This document shows positions 1-5,073 of a DNA stretch of 5,995 nt, one piece after another; position 1 is the stretch's first letter; each line of letters begins with the position of its first letter. A program made the position numbers and the translations under genes. The notes beneath the pieces were generated by a model. It saw nothing but the letters and a program-made list of their open reading frames with translations, did no database searches and was not told where the DNA came from. The stretch comes from Paracoccaceae bacterium (GTDB taxonomy: Bacteria > Pseudomonadota > Alphaproteobacteria > Rhodobacterales > Rhodobacteraceae): the NCBI GenBank assembly GCA_024304875.1, contig JAMWZF010000196.1:1-5995 (forward strand), given 5' to 3'.

Positions 1-1239
1 GAGATCGAGGCCCACGCCTGCGACGCGATGGCCGACCTGGGGGTCATTCCGCGCGAGAACGCCGAGGCGGTCTGGAAGGCGAAGGACGTGGAGTTCGACG
101 TCGCCCGCATCGACGAGATCGAGGCCGTCACCAAGCACGACGTCATCGCTTTCCTCACCCACCTCGCCGAGCACGTGGGCAGCGACGAGGCCCGCTTCGT
201 GCACCAGGGCATGACCTCGTCCGACGTGCTCGATACCTGCCTCAACGTCCAGCTGGTCCGCGCGTCCGACCTGCTGCTCGAAGGCGTCGACAAGGTGCTG
301 GCCGCGCTGAAGAAACGGGCGTTCGAGCACAAGGACACGGTGCGCGTCGGCCGGTCCCACGGCATCCACGCGGAGCCGACGACGATGGGCCTGACCTTCG
401 CCCGCTTCTACGCCGAGATGGACCGCAACCGGACCCGGTTGGCCAATGCCCGCGCCGAGGTTGCCACCGGCGCCATCTCGGGCGCCGTCGGCACCTTCGC
501 CAATATCGACCCGCGCGTCGAGGAGCACGTCTGCGCCAAGCTCGGCCTCACGCCCGAGCCGATCTCGACCCAGGTCATCCCGCGCGACCGGCACGCGATG
601 TTCTTCGCTACCCTCGGCGTGATCGCATCCTCGATCGAGAACATCGCGATCGAGATCCGCCACATGCAGCGCACCGAGGTACTCGAGGGGGCGGAGTTCT
701 TCTCGATGGGCCAGAAGGGCTCCAGCGCGATGCCGCACAAGAAGAACCCTGTCCTGACCGAAAACCTCACCGGCCTTGCCCGGCTGGTCCGCATGGCGGT
801 GATCCCGGCGATGGAAAATGTCGCGCTCTGGCACGAGCGGGACATCTCTCATTCCTCGGTCGAAAGAATGATCGGGCCGGATGCGACCGTCACGCTCGAC
901 TTCGCGCTGAACCGCCTGGCCGGCGTGATCGACAAGATGCTGATCTTCCCCGAGAACATGCTCGAGAACATGAACAGGTTTCCGGGCCTGGTCATGTCAC
1001 AGCGCGTCCTTCTCGCGCTTACCCAGGCGGGCGTCAGCCGAGAGAACGCCTACGCCATGGTTCAGCGCAACGCCCTGAAGGTCTGGGAAGAGCGGCTGGA
1101 TTTCCGGGACCTGCTTCTCGCCGACGAAGAGGTCGTGGCCGCCCTTGGCACCGACGCCATCAACGAGAAGTTCGACATGGACTATCACACCAAACACGTC
1201 GAGACGATCTTCGCCCGGGTGTTCGGCACAAAGGCGTGA
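1..1239 (+). CDS. purB: Adenylosuccinate lyase PurB (5' end off the window)
   Basis: Cytosolic purine-synthesis enzyme of the fumarase/aspartase superfamily; it removes fumarate from SAICAR (giving AICAR) and from adenylosuccinate (giving AMP). The frame is open from base 1, and the residues before the first ATG at 28 (EIEAHACDA) already match the family, so that ATG is internal. The window holds 412 residues; PurB of the B. subtilis type has about 430-435, so roughly 20-25 residues are missing. Visible landmarks are TSSDVLDT, GRSHGIHAEPTT (catalytic-histidine region) and the superfamily signature GSSAMPHKKNP at 718-750, which carries the catalytic serine loop. The C-terminus looks complete and ends 53 bases before the convergent luxI stop. 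No frameshift or missing catalytic motif was seen. Identification is secure. Confidence 0.97.
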   Translation, partial: EIEAHACDAMADLGVIPRENAEAVWKAKDVEFDVARIDEIEAVTKHDVIAFLTHLAEHVGSDEARFVHQGMTSSDVLDTCLNVQLVRASDLLLEGVDKVLAALKKRAFEHKDTVRVGRSHGIHAEPTTMGLTFARFYAEMDRNRTRLANARAEVATGAISGAVGTFANIDPRVEEHVCAKLGLTPEPISTQVIPRDRHAMFFATLGVIASSIENIAIEIRHMQRTEVLEGAEFFSMGQKGSSAMPHKKNPVLTENLTGLARLVRMAVIPAMENVALWHERDISHSSVERMIGPDATVTLDFALNRLAGVIDKMLIFPENMLENMNRFPGLVMSQRVLLALTQAGVSRENAYAMVQRNALKVWEERLDFRDLLLADEEVVAALGTDAINEKFDMDYHTKHVETIFARVFGTKA

Positions 1240-1245
1240 GAGGTC

Positions 1246-1261
1246 CGGCCCCGCGGGGCCG
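1246..1261. terminator. GC palindrome between convergent purB and luxI; possible bidirectional terminator
   Basis: CGGCCCCGCGGGGCCG is a perfect 16-bp palindrome starting 7 bases after the purB stop and 31 bases before the luxI stop on the other strand. As RNA it can form a 6-bp all-GC stem with a CGCG loop from either direction. There is no T-tract after it on either strand, so it is not a textbook intrinsic terminator. Placement between two converging genes is the main support. Confidence 0.45.
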
Positions 1262-1291
1262 TTCGCATGACTGTCCCCCAGCGTCCGAAGA

Positions 1292-1954
1292 TCAGGCCGC
1301 GACGGGAGCGTGGACGGCCATCGGCTGCGGGGCATGGGTTGCCGCCGGGATCGGCCGCGTCGGAGCCATCCGCTCGGCCGTCGGCATCTGCAGCACCGCA
1401 TACCGCCGACCGTCGCCCTCGTTTCGGTAGGGCGCGCCGATCCGTTCGGCCGCAAAGCCCAGCTGGCGCAGTGCCCGCACGAGGCTGAGGGGCGACAGCG
1501 ACATCAGCCGCTCGGCGCCGTTCTCGGCCGCGACCGAGACCAGCCCGTCGCAGATCAGCTGCAGACAGCGCGACCGCTCCGCCTGGGTTGTGACCGCGTC
1601 GGAAATCACCAGGCGGGTGCATTCCCAGACGGCGTCGCTGGCGACCTCTTCTGCCATCACGTCGGCCGGGATGTCTCCGAGCTTTCCGGCGTAGGCGTCG
1701 CCCAGCATGTAGGTGTGCTGCCCCCACCGCGCCTTCGTCGACTGACAGCGGGCGCCGCCGACGACCCGGCCGCCCCGCAAGACCAGAGAGTACCAGGCTG
1801 TCGGATTGTCGTATTGATCCATTTCGTGGGTATCATCGTGGGGGATATCCCACCCGAGCCCGTCGACGAAGAACGTCTTGCGAAGGGCGAGGTAGTCGAA
1901 GAACGCTGAGCCGTGCAGGTGCAGGTCCGACAATTTGAAGGTGACGAGTTGCAT
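1292..1954 (-). CDS. luxI: LuxI-family acyl-homoserine lactone synthase
   Basis: Makes an acyl-homoserine lactone quorum signal from S-adenosylmethionine and an acyl-ACP in the cytoplasm. All family landmarks are visible: R25, F29 and W35 (RKTFFVDGLGW), D46 and D49 (EMDQYDNP), R69 (VVGGAR), and E111/R114 (VWECTR). The C-terminal half has the usual SPLSLVRALRQLGF block; S152 falls where 3-oxo-AHL synthases often have threonine, too weak a clue to predict the acyl chain. Residues 192-220 form an Ala/Pro-rich tail (PAATHAPQPMAVHAP) beyond the usual domain end. The ATG at 1954 is supported by AAGGAG at 1967-1962, 7 bases upstream. The gene lies 125 bp downstream of luxR on the same strand, the usual sensor-synthase pairing. 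The exact signal cannot be read from sequence. Confidence 0.95.
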   Translation of the reverse strand: MQLVTFKLSDLHLHGSAFFDYLALRKTFFVDGLGWDIPHDDTHEMDQYDNPTAWYSLVLRGGRVVGGARCQSTKARWGQHTYMLGDAYAGKLGDIPADVMAEEVASDAVWECTRLVISDAVTTQAERSRCLQLICDGLVSVAAENGAERLMSLSPLSLVRALRQLGFAAERIGAPYRNEGDGRRYAVLQMPTAERMAPTRPIPAATHAPQPMAVHAPVAA

Positions 1955-1960
1955 GATGCT

Positions 1961-1975
1961 TCTCCTTTATGGAGA
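1961..1975 (-). promoter_or_regulatory. luxI ribosome-binding site inside a small hairpin
   Basis: Read on the minus strand the leader is TCTCC-ATAAA-GGAGA, a 5-bp perfect stem with a 5-base loop. The luxI Shine-Dalgarno sequence AAGGAG (1967-1962) starts in the loop and runs into the stem, so folding would pair its GGAG core. The stem is short, so the effect on translation is uncertain; it may simply be a chance complement of a purine-rich site. Confidence 0.4.
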
Positions 1976-1986
1976 GTTCATGTAGC

Positions 1987-2006
1987 AACAGATCGAGACG
2001 ATTGTT
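1987..2006. promoter_or_regulatory. Imperfect dyad upstream of luxI, possible LuxR operator
   Basis: AACAGATCGAGACGATTGTT pairs AACA with TGTT at its ends and ATCG with CGAT inside, with one extra G in the left arm. The 20-bp length and position in the luxR-luxI gap fit an operator for the neighbouring LuxR protein, but it does not match the NNCT-N12-AGNN core of classical lux boxes. It lies 33 to 52 bases upstream of the luxI start codon, downstream of the promoter proposed at 2038-2065, so binding there would more readily repress than activate. Confidence 0.25.
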
Positions 2007-2009
2007 AAG

Positions 2010-2023
2010 AAAAGTGATCTTTT
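2010..2023. promoter_or_regulatory. AT-rich dyad AAAAG-N4-CTTTT upstream of luxI
   Basis: AAAAGTGATCTTTT is an inverted repeat with perfect 5-bp arms and a 4-base centre. It lies in the only markedly AT-rich stretch of the region, between the proposed luxI promoter and the dyad at 1987-2006. It may be an operator half-complex or simple AT-richness; no known protein's consensus is recognised. Confidence 0.25.
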
Positions 2024-2037
2024 AGTTGTCTTATCGC

Positions 2038-2065
2038 CATATAAATCACGAAAGGCGAGCGTAAA
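2038..2065 (-). promoter_or_regulatory. Candidate luxI promoter
   Basis: On the minus strand TTTACG (2065-2060, 4 of 6 to the -35 consensus) is followed after 16 bases by TATATG (2043-2038, 4 of 6 to the -10 consensus). This would start a transcript near 2031 with a leader of roughly 75 bases. It is the best sigma70-like match I see in the gap, but neither box is strong; a quorum-activated luxI promoter is often weak without its activator. Confidence 0.3.
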
Positions 2066-2079
2066 GCATGCGTAATCGG

Positions 2080-2688
2080 TCACAGCAGCCCGAAGGCCTG
2101 AGCATCCGCGGCGGCCTGGCTGCTGGTGCGGGCTCCCAACTTGCGTTTGGCATTGCGCAGCCGCTGCTTGACGGCGCCTTCGCTGATTCCGAGAGAATGG
2201 GCCATCTGCTTTGCGCGCATCCCGTCGCGCACCATGCGCAGCGCTTCCAGCTCCGCCTCGGTCATGTTGGTCGGCGGCGACGCGCGTCGATGCAGGTCCG
2301 CAACCCGATGATGCAGGATGTCCAACTCGCCCGGGTCAAACGGCCGGTCGCCGCGCGCGAAGGACCCGAAGGACCGCTCCGCCCCGCTGACCGCGTCGTG
2401 AAACGACACCGCGGCCCCGTGCACGAGGCCATGATTGGCGGCCATCGCCATGACTCCGCGCGGGTCCGGCCGAGCGATGTCGTTCCAGCGGGTCGCCCCG
2501 GTGTTGGCATAGACCCACTGGATCACCGGATCGGACAGCATGAGCCGCTCGGCGGTGTAATGAGCGACCCATTCCTCGGGCAGCCGGTTCACCTCCACCA
2601 TCGGAAATGCGAAGCCCACCCGCAGTGCGAGGTAGAAACCTGCCGGCGCTAGCTTCTCGAACGAAGCTGTATCGATCAGACTGAGCAT
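2080..2688 (-). CDS. luxR: LuxR-family quorum-sensing transcriptional regulator
   Basis: A 202-residue acyl-homoserine-lactone-responsive DNA-binding regulator, expected to control luxI and other genes. The N-terminal autoinducer-binding domain (about 10-135) has the family's ligand-pocket residues W40, Y44, D53, P54, W68 and G91, with the first five at TraR spacing. The C-terminal LuxR-type helix-turn-helix (about 140-202) has E146, L150 and G156 at TraR spacing, then KQMAHSLGISEGAVKQRLRNAKRKLGA. It is shorter than the usual 230-250 residues, mainly at the N-terminus. The ATG at 2688 has no in-frame ATG, GTG or TTG nearby upstream, but only a poor ribosome-binding site, so translation may be weak. 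It is co-directional with luxI and divergent from the paralogue at 2827. The ligand is presumably the LuxI product (inference). Confidence 0.93.
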   Translation of the reverse strand: MLSLIDTASFEKLAPAGFYLALRVGFAFPMVEVNRLPEEWVAHYTAERLMLSDPVIQWVYANTGATRWNDIARPDPRGVMAMAANHGLVHGAAVSFHDAVSGAERSFGSFARGDRPFDPGELDILHHRVADLHRRASPPTNMTEAELEALRMVRDGMRAKQMAHSLGISEGAVKQRLRNAKRKLGARTSSQAAADAQAFGLL

Positions 2689-2704
2689 CTCGAGGTGGTT
2701 GATC

Positions 2705-2750
2705 CGGGTGCGTCGATCCCCAGCTTGACGGATGGGGACATGTCGGGTGC
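2705..2750. promoter_or_regulatory. Symmetric dyad flanked by direct repeats in the divergent luxR gap
   Basis: The core is TCCCCA-N10-TGGGGA (2717-2738), perfect 6-bp arms. Its inner 20 bp, CCCCA-N10-TGGGG, have the same 5+10+5 geometry as the lux box ACCTG-N10-CAGGT, with matching CC and GG positions. The 7-bp direct repeat CGGGTGC stands on each side (2705-2711 and 2744-2750), each separated from the dyad by exactly 5 bp. It is centred about 40 bp upstream of the luxR start codon and about 99 bp upstream of the divergent gene. A LuxR operator is the natural reading, but binding is inferred only. Confidence 0.4.
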
Positions 2751-2765
2751 ATTGTTGGCTGTGTG

Positions 2766-2795
2766 AATTTAGGTCTTCAGTGTCGGTTTAATCAA
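2766..2795 (-). promoter_or_regulatory. Candidate luxR promoter
   Basis: On the minus strand TTGATT (2795-2790, 4 of 6 to the -35 consensus) and TAAATT (2771-2766, 4 of 6 to the -10 consensus) are separated by 18 bases. Transcription would begin near 2759 and pass through the dyad at 2717-2738, so a protein bound there would block elongation or initiation. I found no convincing promoter for the divergent plus-strand gene. Confidence 0.3.
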
Positions 2796-2826
2796 CCTTC
2801 AAGCGAACGGAAGAAGGGCGATACAC

Positions 2827-3321
2827 ATGCGACAAGCCAGAATTCAGGCAATTCTTCAAGACCTCGAGACTCGCTGCCCCGCCGGCTTCGCTCTTGCCTT
2901 CCATGTGAAGTACGCGACCCCTGATTACCTTTTTCAGACCTACGCGCCCGAATGGATGGATATCTACTCCAAGAAAGGTTTCGTCATGCTTGACCCCACG
3001 GTGCGTTGGGGGTTCGAGAATACCGGTCAGGTCCGCTGGTCGCAGCTGGCCGACCTCGACGACGCCGGCGTTCTGGCCGAGGCCGCGGCGCACGGCCTGG
3101 CCTATGGCATCTGCTTTGCAACCGACACCGGCGGCTCGCGCTCGGTCTGCAGCTTTGCGCGCGGCGACCGCGAATTTGCCGACGAGGAGGCGGCGTCTTT
3201 GACCGGTCTGGCCGAGGAACTGCACAATCTGACGGCAGACTTGGGCAGTCTGTCGCCCGAAACGGCCGCCGAACTGCGCCGCCTGTCGATCCGCTTCACC
3301 CATCCCGGATCCGTGAATTGA
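2827..3321 (+). CDS. Autoinducer-binding-domain protein lacking the HTH (truncated LuxR paralogue)
   Basis: A 164-residue protein made of a LuxR-type autoinducer-binding domain only. It shares PAGF, the pocket landmarks W43, Y47, D56, P57, W71 and G94 (same spacing as in the neighbouring LuxR), NTG, RW, HGL and SFARGDR-F. After SFARGDR it aligns with LuxR without gaps through LH (132-133) to LSPETAAELRRL, the first helix of the LuxR DNA-binding domain, then stops at residue 164; the recognition helix is absent. No HTH remnant appears in any frame after the stop. The start at 2827 has AAGGG 8 bases upstream. It should be cytosolic and may bind AHL, sequester signal or form inactive heterodimers with LuxR, as HTH-truncated TrlR does to TraR in Agrobacterium. 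The domain call is firm; the regulatory role is inference. Confidence 0.85.
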   Translation: MRQARIQAILQDLETRCPAGFALAFHVKYATPDYLFQTYAPEWMDIYSKKGFVMLDPTVRWGFENTGQVRWSQLADLDDAGVLAEAAAHGLAYGICFATDTGGSRSVCSFARGDREFADEEAASLTGLAEELHNLTADLGSLSPETAAELRRLSIRFTHPGSVN

Positions 3322-3375
3322 CCCATGGGCAGGCGCTGATACGCTGATGTGAGATCGCAACCGGAGGACGTTCAC

Positions 3376-3540
3376 GTGACCCTGAGGATCCTGACTGCTG
3401 CCTTTGCCCTGCTGCTCGCACCCGCCCTTGCCCTCGCCTCGCCCACCTGCGCCTCGCAGACGGAAGAGACGATGACCTGCGCCGAAGGCTCCGTCATGGA
3501 CGCCGAAACCGGCACCTGCGTGCCGATCACCACGAGCTGA
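3376..3540 (+). CDS. Small secreted three-cysteine peptide, unknown function
   Basis: A 54-residue protein starting at GTG 3376, chosen because GGAGGA (3363-3368) sits 7 bases upstream; a GTG at 3349 in the same frame lacks such a site and would put charged residues before the signal sequence. MTLR is followed by a hydrophobic stretch (about 5-20) and the cleavage-type motif ALA before S22, so a signal peptide exporting a 33-residue mature peptide to the periplasm or outside is likely. Mature cysteines are C25, C35 and C48 in TC-N9-C-N12-C order, with the block CAEGSVMDAETGTC. An odd cysteine number leaves one thiol free unless it pairs between molecules. From memory, similar short exported proteins in Rhodobacterales sit after purB and are sometimes mislabelled adenylosuccinate lyase; this is no enzyme. 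It could be co-transcribed with the gene ending 54 bases upstream. Confidence 0.7.
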   Translation: MTLRILTAAFALLLAPALALASPTCASQTEETMTCAEGSVMDAETGTCVPITTS

Positions 3541-3595
3541 TCGGCCAATTCTCCTTCGGGTCCGCATTATCCGGCCCCGCTTAGCGCTTTCTTCA

Positions 3596-3616
3596 CCGGT
3601 TACTCGCCACAACCGG
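3596..3616. repeat. Inverted repeat CCGGTT-N9-AACCGG upstream of fliG
   Basis: Perfect 6-bp arms (3596-3601 and 3611-3616) separated by 9 bases, ending 24 bases before the fliG start codon. It could be an operator or a leader hairpin for fliG. It has no T-tract, so it is a poor terminator for the small gene before it. No known binding consensus is recognised. Confidence 0.35.
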
Positions 3617-3640
3617 ACGAGGTTCGATAGAAGGCGCGAC

Positions 3641-4684
3641 ATGTCTCCACCCTCTGGTCTGGTTCCCAGCGGGACCGCCCCGCTGACGCGAGAGCGCAAG
3701 GCCGCGATGATCGTCCAGATGCTCCTGGCCGACGGGCGGCGCCTGCCGCTCGACCGGCTACCCGACAACGTGCAACTCAAGCTGACCCGCGAACTCGCCC
3801 AGTTGCGACTGGTGGACAAGGGTACGGTTGACGCCGTGGCCAGCGAATTCATCGAGGCGCTGGACAGCGTCGGCATGGCGGCGCCCGGCTCGGCCGAGGC
3901 CGCCCTTCGCGCGCTCGAGGGTCACATCAGCGAGGAGGCGATGGCGCGCCTCAGGATCGAGGTCGGCGTTGGCGTCGCCGACCCCTGGCCGGCGATCGTG
4001 GAGCAGTCCAAGGACACCCTGCTGAAGATCATGGACAGCGAGGCGACGGAGGTGGCCGCCGTGGTCCTGTCCAAGCTGCCGACGGCACGCGCGGCGGACC
4101 TCCTGGCCGCCCTGCCCGGCGCCGACGCCCGCCGCATCGCCCTCGCCGTCAGTCGGACGCAAAGGATCTCTCCCACCACGGTGCACAGCATCGGCGTGGC
4201 GCTGGTCAAGGACTACGTCTCGACCAGGGTCGGCGCCTTCGCCGCGGCCCCGGCCCCGCGCGTCGGTGCGATCCTGAACGTCGCCTCCACCGACACGCGC
4301 GAGGACCTGCTCGCCGGCTTGACCGAGGAGGATCCCAAGTTCGCGGAGGAGGTGCGCCGCGCGATCTTCACCTTCGAGGACATCCCCCACCGCGTGCAGC
4401 CCGCCGACCTGCCCAAGGTCCTGCGCCTGATCGACAATTCCGACCTCATCACCGCCCTGATCGCCGGCTCCGCCGGCAGCGAGGCCGGGGCCGCCGCCGC
4501 CGAGTTCATGCTCGACAACATGTCCAAGCGCATGGCCGAAAGCCTGCGCGAAGAGATGGCCGAAAGGGGCAAGGTGAAGAAATCCGAGGGAGAGGCCGCA
4601 ATGGCATCGGTCGTGACCGCCATCCGCGACACCGCCGAACGGGGCGAGATCACGCTGATCGACCCGGACGGCGAGGAAGAGTGA
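3641..4684 (+). CDS. fliG: FliG-family flagellar motor switch protein (divergent, stand-alone)
   Basis: A 347-residue protein, close to the usual 330-350. FliG forms the cytoplasmic rotor ring that contacts the stator and the MS ring. The N-terminal domain begins at TRERKAAMIVQMLLADG (about 16-32); the middle domain has SEATEVAAVVLSKLP where typical FliG has EHPQ-IA-VLS-L, so the EHPQ motif is degenerate; the C-terminal domain has IFTFEDI (242-248, the MFxF hinge), then NMSKR and LREEMAERGKV. Against E. coli torque residues, R281 is kept (R297), D288/D289 are E304/E305, R297 is K313, and K264 appears replaced by a non-charged residue beside a short insertion. AGAAGG lies 6 bases before the ATG. 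No other flagellar gene is in the window. It is either the motor FliG of this lineage or a specialised paralogue; the family assignment is solid. Confidence 0.85.
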   Translation: MSPPSGLVPSGTAPLTRERKAAMIVQMLLADGRRLPLDRLPDNVQLKLTRELAQLRLVDKGTVDAVASEFIEALDSVGMAAPGSAEAALRALEGHISEEAMARLRIEVGVGVADPWPAIVEQSKDTLLKIMDSEATEVAAVVLSKLPTARAADLLAALPGADARRIALAVSRTQRISPTTVHSIGVALVKDYVSTRVGAFAAAPAPRVGAILNVASTDTREDLLAGLTEEDPKFAEEVRRAIFTFEDIPHRVQPADLPKVLRLIDNSDLITALIAGSAGSEAGAAAAEFMLDNMSKRMAESLREEMAERGKVKKSEGEAAMASVVTAIRDTAERGEITLIDPDGEEE

Positions 4685-4722
4685 GGCTCGACAGTCCCCG
4701 CGCCCGGGCCTAGCCTGCGGGC

Positions 4723-5073
4723 ATGACCGATCCCCTCGATCACCCCGGCCGCCGCTGGCACGACATGGGCGGCGACGCCGCCGGCCCCGTCCTGCCGGGC
4801 GACCACGACTACGCGCTCTGGGAGAAGCGGGTCGACGCCTTGATGGTCCTGTGCTCCACCAAGGGTCTCTTCACCGTCGACGGCCTGCGCCGCGCGATCG
4901 AGGACATGGGCGAGGAGGCCTTCGAGACCATGACCTACTACGAGCGCTGGATCGCTGCGGTGACCCAGAACCTCGTGGAAAGCGGCACCCTGACCCTGGA
5001 CGAGATCGGCACCCGCATGGCCGAGGTCGCCGCCCGGGGGCCGACCTACGGGAACGCCCAGGCCGATGGCTGA
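4723..5073 (+). CDS. Nitrile hydratase family beta subunit, N-terminal half (ScnB/ToyK-like split subunit)
   Basis: This 116-residue protein matches only the N-terminal, helical half of nitrile hydratase beta: HDMGG-AGPV (13-23) parallels HDLGG-GPV at the start of classical beta chains, followed by YALWEKRVDAL, GLFTVDGLRRAIEDMG and TYYERWIAAVTQNLVESGTLT. R56 aligns with beta-Arg52 of the Pseudonocardia thermophila enzyme, which contacts the oxidised cysteine ligands. Splitting beta this way is known in thiocyanate hydrolase and toyocamycin nitrile hydratase. The Co-type activator P14K also resembles beta N-termini, but the HDMGG-GPV start and the separate C-terminal half next door favour a structural subunit. 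It starts 38 bases after fliG with no clear ribosome-binding site, and its stop overlaps the next gene by 8 bases. Nitrile and thiocyanate substrates cannot be told apart here. Confidence 0.82.
   Translation: MTDPLDHPGRRWHDMGGDAAGPVLPGDHDYALWEKRVDALMVLCSTKGLFTVDGLRRAIEDMGEEAFETMTYYERWIAAVTQNLVESGTLTLDEIGTRMAEVAARGPTYGNAQADG

Noticed and set aside
2068..2652. 194-residue plus-strand open frame over luxR
   Set aside because: Opposite strand encodes a complete LuxR with all conserved residues; this frame is Arg/His/Pro-rich noise.
3334..3349. Tandem direct repeat CGCTGATA/CGCTGATG
   Set aside because: Only two 8-base copies differing at the last base, with no wider pattern or partner at the other edge of the lux block; likely chance.
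3322..3375. Possible remnant of a lost HTH after the truncated LuxR paralogue
   Set aside because: All three forward frames were read; none gives anything like the K-x-I-A-x-x-L-x-I-S helix region, so the truncation is not a simple nonsense or frameshift break.
3349..3375. Upstream GTG start for the small secreted peptide
   Set aside because: It lacks a ribosome-binding site and adds a charged segment before the signal peptide; GTG 3376 has GGAGGA at ideal spacing.
2788..3876. 362-residue open frame on the minus strand
   Set aside because: It runs antisense across the autoinducer-binding gene, the secreted peptide gene and the start of fliG; composition is Arg/Gly/Ser low-complexity with no recognisable domain. 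It is a shadow of high-GC coding.
4684..4716. AGGCT/AGCCT hairpin between fliG and the hydratase genes
   Set aside because: Short 5-bp outer arms, competing GCCCGGGC palindrome inside, and no T-tract; not enough to call a terminator.
4723..5073. P14K-type nitrile hydratase activator
   Set aside because: The HDMGG-GPV start and the retained arginine R56 fit a structural beta N-half, and without it the neighbouring C-half would have no partner. Kept as a minor alternative.
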